From contig JAMWFC010000053.1 of assembly GCA_027475525.1 (NCBI GenBank), positions 1,488,001 to 1,552,000 of the forward strand: DNA of 64,000 nt, written 5' to 3'. A program made the position numbers and the translations under genes. The stretch's first letter is position 1. The number at the start of each line of letters is the position of its first letter. Of this stretch, positions 33,290-42,700 are shown in pieces. Below the pieces are notes generated by a model. The model did not search any database and was not told the DNA's origin. It saw only the letters and a list, made by a program, of their open reading frames with translations. The DNA is from Macrolepiota albuminosa. Its lineage: Eukaryota > Basidiomycota > Agaricomycetes > Agaricales > Agaricaceae.

Positions 33290-36200
33290 TGCTCCTCCTA
33301 GTACTCAGGCCTGTTGCTTCAACATAAAATCATTTCATCACACCTGCTCTATTTTACCGCACCCCAAACCCTTCTTGGCTATTACTTTCCACAATTCTTT
33401 CTACATCAATCATGTACATCCTTTTGATGCCAGACCTGCAAGTAGTAACTTGAATTAAATCACCAATGCTTTAATCAATATCTGGTCAGCCAAAATCAAT
33501 GATAATGGTCTGTTCTTCAAGTTCAAGGATGATATTAATTGCTTTTGTTATTCAAATCTTAATGGCTATTTATATGCTTATAACAAAAATGCCACTCTAA
33601 ATATTGTTTCATTTCTCAATGTGCCTTGGCACTTCAAAAAATTGACCCCAGATTTTCTATATGAGTTTTTTTTTATTGGATTTACCTGAGACTTGCCACA
33701 AAAATGTATATCTCTGCCAGATAAGAAGCATTTTAAATATTTCAACTGAGTAGTTTCTATGATAAGCTCTCATGAAAATTTCCATGCTTTCTTTTCTCTC
33801 AGGAATATTCAAGCAGTACATGGTACTTTGATGCATGTCTTGTTTGCCTTCACTGAGGGCTTCTCATACTTCCTGCCTCTTTTCAATTTCATGTCTACCT
33901 ATCACAATAATAAATATGCTAAATATCATCTTTCTAATTCCTTGGTGCACACCTTGAAATAGTGGTGTGCACACCTCAATAATGCAAGTTCTTTCCATAT
34001 ATTACATCTTATCCAAGCATTAGAAGATTGCAATATCTTTGTGGATGTCTTCACTTTCTGGGATATAAGAATCATTGTCACTTATTTTCATTTCAACCTC
34101 AAATTAAAATCCAACTGGAAATGTCCAGGTCACAATATTTGCTGGCTGAAGTCAGTTGCAATCAAAATTCTTTTCAATTTTCTCTATCAATTACAATTTT
34201 GAAACAGACAATTGTCTTTCTCAAAAATTTCTTTCAACCATTTCTGATACTTTAAATTTCTCCAACAGACATGTACTTGTGCATTTGGACAGTTCAGGAG
34301 TAATTGGTGCCCACTGCAAGGGCCGCAGCCACTTTCCTCATACGAATTTATGTGTGTGCCATTCTTATGCAATATTCAGTGAATGCTTCATTCTGCCTAT
34401 ATTTTGCTACATTCTGTCAGAACAAAATCCTGCTAATGCACTCTTGCATGGGGAACATGCACCAATAAACTCTATCTTTCTACTTCAGGCTTTTGACTTG
34501 CCCATTGATATATGTGATGCATTTGTTGACAATGATTAACAACATACTATCAGTGTTAACTGGCACTGAAGGTTCTGTTTCTCCATGTGTTATAGAATTT
34601 TATATTCTCTGTTTCTACAATTTCAACAATATTTCAACTCAGATCTATCATTTCAAACACAACACAGGCATTCCAACAGAAATCTATCATTTTGAACATA
34701 ATTTTAAATCAATGTCCCATGATCTCAATATTACAACCAAAATATATCAGTTCAAATATGTATTAAAACCCACAATCTCCTGCCCAGAGCCTAGGATTTT
34801 GACTTCTCCTTCCATATTTCCATCTTCAGACCCTGTTTCTCCTACTGTAAGACCACATTTGACCCATCTGCACACTCATCCTGAAATTTACATTTTTTAT
34901 TCTGACACTTCTTCATCTCAAAATATATACAAATTTCATTCTAATTCCAGCAAAATTTCTAAAGAATGTACAATACATTCCTGTACTTTTGATAATATTG
35001 CCAGCTCAGAGTGCCAAACTAACAATACCCATGACACTTCCATTGTGGATCCTCATGATTTTGCTGCTTTGTCTTGGAGAAATATCTCTCCATAAGCACT
35101 TTTGCTACAAAATTCATATAATTCTTCACCTCTCTGTCTATTTGTCCTAGCAGATTGTCATGTTCTATTGTGGAGAACTCCTCATGGTTTAAATGCTAAT
35201 AAATTTCTGGCTAAAACCCTGCCTTTTTCAGTTTATATCAAAGTCTTTCAAGGTTTTCTTTCCTCTGTAGAAGAAAAGACATATCAGGCTTATGGCACTA
35301 GTATTCTATGATTCACTCAGTTCTGCAACTCACATAACATCTCCAAGACTCTTTGAATGCCTGCAGATCTCAGGCTTATAGCAGGTTTCATTGCCTTTTA
35401 TATAGGAATATGTTCTTCAGATTGTATAAAAATCTGGTTGAGTGGTCTATAGCTATGGCATCTTTTTAACAGAGCTGAATGGCCCAATAATGATCCCTGG
35501 ATTAAATCTCTACAAATGTCTGCAGCTTCTCACAGTTCTGCTTTCAAACAGGCCTCTTGTCATCCAATTTCACTCTCTCACTTACAAGCAATTCACAACA
35601 AACTAAACTTTGGTATTTCTAAAAGTTACACAATATGGGTGGCTGCTCTATGTATGTTCTGGAGTTGCCAATGACTGAGAGAATTACTGCCTCTGTTACA
35701 AAACAACTTCGACCTCTCACATCATGTTTCCAGCAATTGCAATATCTGCTTGTCCAACACACATTTGCATTATGCTCTAACATTTCACATATTTTGGTCC
35801 AAAACAACACACTCTGCCAGCATTGACTGTAGTCTTGTAGAAAGAGATAACATTTTCTGCCCTATTAAAGCTTTGACCAATCATCTCCTCATTAATAAAA
35901 TTCCTGACAATTATCCTCTTTTTGCTTTTTACAATAATCTTTCTCACATTGTCTTTTTAACAAAAGACAATTTCCTTTCAGTCACAAACAGTACTGTGTT
36001 TTCTTTCTTTCCTTTCACATTCTTATACTTTATCAGAAATACTTTCATCTGAAAATATGGTCCAGATACATGGCCATAGCTATCACATCGGAGGTTTTGT
36101 AAAATTGCTTTGCAATGGTGTTTCTTCTCATATAGTTATGAAACACAGAAGCTAGACATCATTATGTTTTCTTATCTACTGACGCTGTCTTGACACCATC

Positions 36201-36290
36201 ATTCCTAATGCTGTTGCTACTGCTTGGAAAAGTTCTTGCCTTCAATTTGCTCATGAACACAATTTGTCTACTTCCATCAATCTAAACTGA
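33290..36290 (+). mobile_element. Decayed DIRS-like retrotransposon: RT part, RNase H and tyrosine recombinase
   Basis: DIRS elements integrate with a tyrosine recombinase rather than an integrase. AT-rich frames with many stops show, in order: the RT palm remnant FFKFKDDINCF (about 33512-33545) and FLNVPWHFKKLTPDFL; a DIRS-type RNase H region with VHLDSSGVIGAHCKGRS (about 34276-34326) and LSEQNPANALLHGE; then recombinase pieces AYGTSIL, AGFIAFYIGICSSDCIKIWL, LWHLFNRAEWPNNDPWIKSL and HGHSYHIGG (about 36069-36095), followed by TSLCFLIY. The two catalytic Arg positions are lost: the first falls at a stop near 35670, and the H-x-x-R motif reads HSYHIGG. CpG is almost absent. There are no flanking terminal repeats that I can define. 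Confidence 0.75.
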
Positions 36291-36518
36291 TCTGATTTAC
36301 TCAATTTTTCTATGTCATAATAAAAAAAAATTTTTTTAATCATTTACTATAATATCTTCTATCTTGTTTAAATCATGTCGTATTATATCTTCTATCCCAT
36401 TGAAATTGTGTACTAACATATTTAACTTTCACATTTTTTAAAAAAAAATAATAAATTTCAATGGGCACAGCTCTAGTGGGTAGCACTGGGCAAGCATGGC
36501 CATCTCAGAGCTGTGCCA

Positions 36519-36672
36519 GGTGGGTATCCACCACTCCCACCATAGCTGTTTCTGTGTACAGAACAGACTGTTCCTTCCTATCCACTTCCCATTCTGGTGG
36601 GTATCCACCACTCCCACCATAGCTGTTTCTGTGTACAGAACAGACTGTTCCTTCCTATCCACTTCCCATTCT
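36519..36672. repeat. Exact tandem duplication, period 77 bp, within a dispersed repeat
   Basis: 36519-36595 is repeated at 36596-36672. The same unit, diverged, also occurs once at about 36953-37060 together with the following TGTCTCTAGAACCAGT sequence, so a repeat of about 100 bp is present twice 340 bp apart in addition to the tandem copy. Confidence 0.9.
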
Positions 36673-37140
36673 CTTGTCTCTAGAACCAGTAGTCAACCTA
36701 GTTTATTGTAAGCCAAGGCTATGGGCAATGCCAGGAGCCCAGCAAGAAATAAAGCAGGTGACTAGCATGTACTATATTCTTTCCTTTTACAGGCAGACTC
36801 CAATTTTGAGGTAGTTAATATGAGACATAATATTCTTTACTTTCAGATTTTATTGCTCGTCTTTGCGTTCGAGCAATTTTGTTATTCAAAAGCCCATCCT
36901 CCCTCCCTATATAGAAGAAAGTTGCTGAACAGCTCTCTGGACCTGCCCACCCTCCACCACTCCCACCATAGCTATTACTGCATACAGAACAGACTGTTCC
37001 TTCCCATCCACTTCCCATTCTCCTTGTCTCTAGAACCAGTGGTCAACCTAGCCTTATTACATATAGTAGCTTTTTGTTATATGACTCATAGGACTAGAAT
37101 CAAAGATCAATCTGGTTCTCTTGTGATTCTAAGCTCTTGA

Positions 37141-37245
37141 CAATGTTTCAGGTGGCAACCTATGCATTGAGGGTTTTCCATTGTTTCAGGGGTGTCACCA
37201 GCTTCTGGGACTGGGTTCAAATGAGAGCAGGACTAGTGATCCAAT
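37141..37245 (+). pseudogene. Fragment of a gypsy-2-like gag
   Basis: VATYALRVFHCFRGVTSFWD aligns with gypsy-2 Gag around STYALRVFRRPGGVESF (27236-27290). It is about 30 codons long, with neither upstream nor downstream gag sequence. Confidence 0.6.
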
Positions 37246-37831
37246 CAGAACATCCCTTGCTCACGTGCCGCGCTAGTGATCATTTACCATTTCTTTACCG
37301 TTTACAGCCAGTGTTAAACTAAACAGTAAAAGTAAACGGGGGCAACTTGAACCCGAACCACCACATGGTTCGGCGAAGCACGTGCACATATGCACCTCTG
37401 CGACCAGCGGAAGACATACGCATGTATGAACACCATTGGAACCCATACAGGGCCTCCGTAGCATAACGGATATCAAGTTGGATGTCTGAGCACAAATCTC
37501 TCCCCCCACCTCGCAACTGAAAGAGGAACTCAAATGAGACCATATAACACCGGAACCAGCATCAAGCCGGACGAACCTCCGAACAGTGGAAACCCTGACT
37601 ACGAACATAAAGCGTGAGGTAGACTAAGTAAAAGAAAATGAACAGCAGAGGAAGTGGACCCCCTCCGAACCAGAACACGAACGGTGGGAGGACTCCCCCC
37701 CCCAAAAAAAAAAAGAAAAGGGGAAAGTACCGGCAAGTATAGCTGGTTCCACCCCAAAATGTGAGGTAGTAAAAAAAAACAACACACGGAACAAGCGAGT
37801 ATCCCCCCCCCTAGAACAACTCCTCACAGAA

Positions 37832-39625
37832 ATGCTAAGATCGTCAAGCCCACTGTCGGAACGCTCATACGCAGAAGTGGTCACTGGATCCACAACCCAA
37901 AGCGCACACCCACCCCAAGCCACCCAAGGAAAGGTAGGGGACAGACCCAAGGGCCCACAGGCGGCCCCCCCTAATAAGCCCGCCACCAGAGGAGATACAA
38001 GGGAACCTGGACGCATAGAAGTAGACAACACCCTGGGACGAGCCAGCGAAGATGTGAACGCATTGCTCAATAACAAAACCACTACCGAGGGATGGCAAAC
38101 GGTTACGCCCAAGAAAAACTGAAAGAAAGCCAAACGGGCAGCAAAAAAGATCCAAGAGACAAACAAGCGCCCTCACTCGGACTCGCCCCTAAAGGAGAGG
38201 TTACCTAAATGACAAGCCACCGACGCTGGCAACAGCGAAAACGGAGATGAGGAAGCAACCCAAGGTTCACCCAGTCCGAGCCCCGCCCTCTCCCTGTCCA
38301 AGCTGGACCTCATGGACATGGATATCCCCTCCCTAAACATAGATGAGGGGAAAAGCACCACGCCCAGGGCGAGAGAAAAAAAGAAGACGACAGACACTAA
38401 CAGAGGCGCACCCCCCAGAGGAAGCATCCCCCGAGCCCACAGCGCCACCATGCCAGACCACCTTGATGAGATGGATGCAACCCCCCAGACAGGGGAGATG
38501 GACGAGGGACTGAGTCCTGAAGACCCAGACGACGATGACCCAGAGTTGTGGTTCGAGACAACCGAAGGAGACATCACCACAAATGGAAAGGGATTCAGAC
38601 GGACCGCAACCCCGCCGGGTGGATGGCCCAAGGTATACCTAGCAGCAGATCCCTCCTTCAACATCACAGCTGAAAACCTCAGCGAGTGGGAGGACATACC
38701 TGAGCCAACGATCTGGGCGCGCCTATACCAAGCAAAGTACAAGTACTCGGAAGAAGGGAAAACAAGGGCGGGGGACCTGGTAAAGACGGTCGTAAAAAAC
38801 CTGGTGTACATTGAACACGACGAAAGACTGGCTGTGATCTTCCCAGACCAGGATCTCCCTCCAAACGACGGAAACCGTTTTCCCCACCCATACCATCTCC
38901 TAGTGGCAGGACTAGACCCCCAACAAGCCCAAAGGCTCCTCGAGATGGAGGTAGTAGCGTCCCCAGGGGCCACGGTCTTCTTCCTCCCGTGGAATCCTCC
39001 TCGACAACTATACATCCTCACCATGAGGGGCCTGACGTATAACAACACGGAAGGAGCCAAGGAACTCGTAGAGGAATTAGCCAAACAAACCTTCCGCTCC
39101 TCACCGGAAATCAGAGCAATAGTCGAAAATTACTCGGACATCCCCATGGAGGAAGCGCTCGACCGGATTGTAAACGTCCGAGCATCTTTCCTACCAATAA
39201 GGCAGAGGCCTAACACAATACGATGCTGGAACCTGTACTTTGCAGAGGACCCTGGATATAGCGATGAAGTGTATAGGCAGCTGAGGAGGAAGATGAGGGC
39301 GTGTACATTCAGAACCCTAGCCTTCGGAAAAGGCTACGCGCTGACAAAAGCCAATGAACAGCCGCTATGTACAGGCTGTAAGTCAGCGGATCATGACCCG
39401 TACAACTGCCCCTTCTCGAGGCTCCCAGGTTGGCTAGGATTCAGGCCAAATGGACCAGGAGACACTGCCGGAACGACAGATTTTGCAGACGAAAATCAGT
39501 ATAGAGACTATGAGGATTATAGAGGCACGTACGCAGATAGACGAGGATATACAGACTTCTGAGGCAGAAACCACTATAGAGGAAGAGGAGCTGGACGCCC
39601 ACAGAGGGGTCGAGGCCGTACATAG
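37832..39625 (+). pseudogene. LINE ORF1 (Gag-like), three in-frame TGA codons
   Basis: The RNA-binding protein of the LINE. The frame is continuous from ATG 37832 to TAG 39623-39625 (597 sense/nonsense codons) except for TGA at 38120-38122, 38210-38212 and 39560-39562. No frameshift is needed; Trp codons would fit all three. The N-terminal third is Pro/Ser/Thr-rich and basic; from about 38560 on it looks like a folded LINE gag domain; a knuckle LCTGCKSADHDPYNC (C-X2-C-X4-H-X4-C) lies at about 39368-39412. Reading past the last TGA gives an Arg/Gly-rich tail (GRGAGRPQRGRGR), as in RNA-binding proteins. The piece from the ATG at 38312 to 39562 is open by itself. Confidence 0.85.
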
Positions 39626-39799
39626 ATGCAAACCAATACAATACTAGCAGCGTATGACCTGCTACTTGACAAACCTTCTTCCTAAAAGTGTGCCCAACAA
39701 GAACACCATAAACGAAAATAGTAAAAGCACAAAACGACGTCAGGTAGCAACTCCCCCCCCCTTTTTTTTCTTTAGCACAAGCAACACACAAGACACAAC

Positions 39800-42700
39800 A
39801 TGACAAGTACAACAGGAAATACTAACAACTTTATAAATACAGGTGACGAACAACGGCTTTTTGGTTACGACTCTACATGGGGGGGATGGAGAGATGACCC
39901 GGCCACCGATCATGTTCCCGAGGAACCCCCTAGTAGCGAAGGAGGTGGGAGCCCAGAACGGGCACTGGCCACAGGAGCCGGAGCGGACCAAAATACCGCG
40001 AACGACCAAATAGAAATGTCTGAACCCCCAGAACTGGTAGGCCTCGAAAGATTGAGGGAGAGTCAAAATGGACCTCACGCAAACAACAGACCCCTGTCTG
40101 GTACACACCACGAGCTACCGGAACAGACCATAAATAAAGAACACACACAGGATCCAGAAATGCACAATACGTACACACAGGAAACACACACGTACTACGA
40201 TGCAACGCAAGGCAACTGCAGTAATGAAACTGACAGAGAGGGTGATGTACGACAAGGACGCACACCCTGCCAAAGCACCCCGAAAATACCGAGGAAGAGC
40301 GCTATGAGGATAGCAACCCTGAACATAAGAGGCGCAGGGTCAGGGACCCGTGACTATAAGTGGAACGAAATTAGTAGCCTGATAATGCAGGAAAGAATAG
40401 ATATACTGGCAGTCCAGGAAACGCATCTGGACGAAGAAAATACACGAAGGCTGAACAAAGTGTACGAGAAAAGGTTACACTTTATCTCAACACTGGACGA
40501 AACAACCTCCAACAGAATGGGAGTAGTAGTGATCATGAACAAGAGGTCTACAAGATGGAAGGAGGCAACATGGGAGGTAATAACGAAAGGAAGGGCCCTC
40601 CTAGTCAAAGTGCCATGGTTGCAAGAAACCAGCTTCTCATGCATGGCGGTGTATGCCCCGAACCAGTCAGACCAGAATAAAACCTTCTGGAAAAATGTAG
40701 AAAATAACCTCCAAAGCAGGAGACATAAGAAACCCACATACATGCTGGGTGACTTTAACATAGTAGAGGACTCGGTGGACCGACTACCGCCGCACGCGGA
40801 CCCCTCAGCACCTGTAAATGCACTGATAGGACTAAAGATGTACCTGAGCATGGCTGACGGGTGGCGACGAGAACACCCTGAGGAAGTAAATTTCTCCTTC
40901 CGCTCCGAAAGCAACCTTGCTCAGTCAAGGATCGACCGAATATACATCCGAGAGGAGCTGATCAAATACACACATAAGTGGGAGATCAAGAGAACTGGGC
41001 TCAATACAGACCACCTTCTAGTGCAGATGAGCATAACAAACCCATGGCTCCCGCATCGAGGAGCGGGGAGATACGCCATGCCAACTTTCCTACTAAGAAA
41101 TGAGCCATTGATAAGAGAGCTAAACAAAATAGGGAAGGTGTACCACAACAAAGCACAACAAGCAAGGGAACACAGAACAAAAGAAAACAACCCCCAATTT
41201 GTCCACAAAAGGATGAAGGAGGAGATGATGAGGATAATACGACAACATGCAAAATGTATCACTTCCAAAATAGACCAGAACGTAAGTAAGCTAGAAGAGG
41301 AAAAGCAGAAGGTCCTCAACCACACAGTGTGGGACGAATGTAAGAGAGGAATGGAGTCAGCCCTCCTGGACGAAAGAATAAAAGGCCTAAAAAGAGTGAA
41401 ACTAGAAAGAATAAGAGACAATACCGAAACCAGGTTTTTCCTTGAAGGCGAACTACTCCAAAAAACATGGATAAATGCAAACAAGGAATCAGTACCCCGG
41501 GATATAATAGTAGCACTAAAAGATCAGAAAAGACCAGGCAAACCTTTGGTAAGACGCTCGGACCGAATGGCAAACATAGCCAAGGAATATCACGACGAGC
41601 TACAAAAAGAGAACAAAATCGGAGATGCAGATGACCATGAGAAAGAGATAAAAAAGGTCCTGAACCATGTTAAGAGAAAACTGAATAAGGAACAAAAGAA
41701 ATGCCTAGCAAAAAATATGACAGAGGAGGAGATAAGAAGCGCAATAGAGAAACTCCCAAATGGAAAGGCAGCAGGGCTCGATGGAATCCCACAAGAAATA
41801 TGGAAAAACTTCATGAATGCACACCAAAGCGAGGAAGACAAGCTAGCGAAAAACTCACAGAGGAGCACGGAAGAGAACAACCAATTTGATGTGGTGAAAT
41901 ACCTTACAACAATATACAATGACATAGAGGACTATGGAATAGAACCCCAAGCAGGTTTTGCCGACGGATGGCTATGTCCAATCTACAAGAAAGGAGATAG
42001 AACAGACATAGGGAACTACAGACCTATAACGGTACTAAACACAGACTACAAAATTTTTACGAAGGCAATAGCCAACAGGCTATCAAAAGTAACCCCAGAC
42101 ATTATCCACCCAGATCAAGCCGGCTTCATAAAAGGCCGACGGATAGAGGACCAGACCGAGCTAGCAAATCTGGTAATAGAATGGGGGGAAAAGAAAAACA
42201 TGAATGGAACAATAGTATGCCTGGATCAGGAAAAAGCCTACGACAAAATTCGCCACCGCTTCCTATGGGCAACTCTGGAAAGTTTCGGCTTCCCGAAGCA
42301 ATGCATAAACACCCTGAAGACACTCTATGCTGAAGCAAAGACAACCGTAATAATAAACGGTGAAAAGAGTGTCCCATACCAGGTACACCAAGGGGTGAGG
42401 CAGGGTGACCCAATGTCATGCCTGTTATTTAACCTAGCGATAGAATCCCTGGCCCAGATGATAAGGGAGGCGAACCTGAAAGGAATGGAAATTGAAGGAG
42501 AAGCGGAAAGACTCATAGTCAAGCTTTTCGCCGACGATACAACAGTGTACCTATCAGAAAAAGACGATATAAATGACCTAAACGAAATACTAGACTCATG
42601 GTGCAAAGCCTCAGGTGGAAGGTTCAACAATCATAAAACCGCAATAGTCCCCGTGGGGAACGAAGAATTCCGAAGAAACCTAATTAAAACAAGAAAAGCC

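Noticed and set aside
36519..37060. CRISPR-like spaced repeat
   Set aside because: Units are a 77-bp exact tandem copy plus one diverged dispersed copy, without regular spacers; the genome is fungal.
38173..39084. Minus-strand open frame of 303 codons opposite LINE ORF1
   Set aside because: Ser-rich shadow of ORF1 with no domain; the plus strand has the clear CCHC-bearing gag.
37832..39625. TGA read as tryptophan (alternative genetic code)
   Set aside because: Host genes here (FKBP12, caleosin) use TGG for Trp and ordinary stops, and gypsy-2 also has TAG at a Trp-like site; mutation explains it better.
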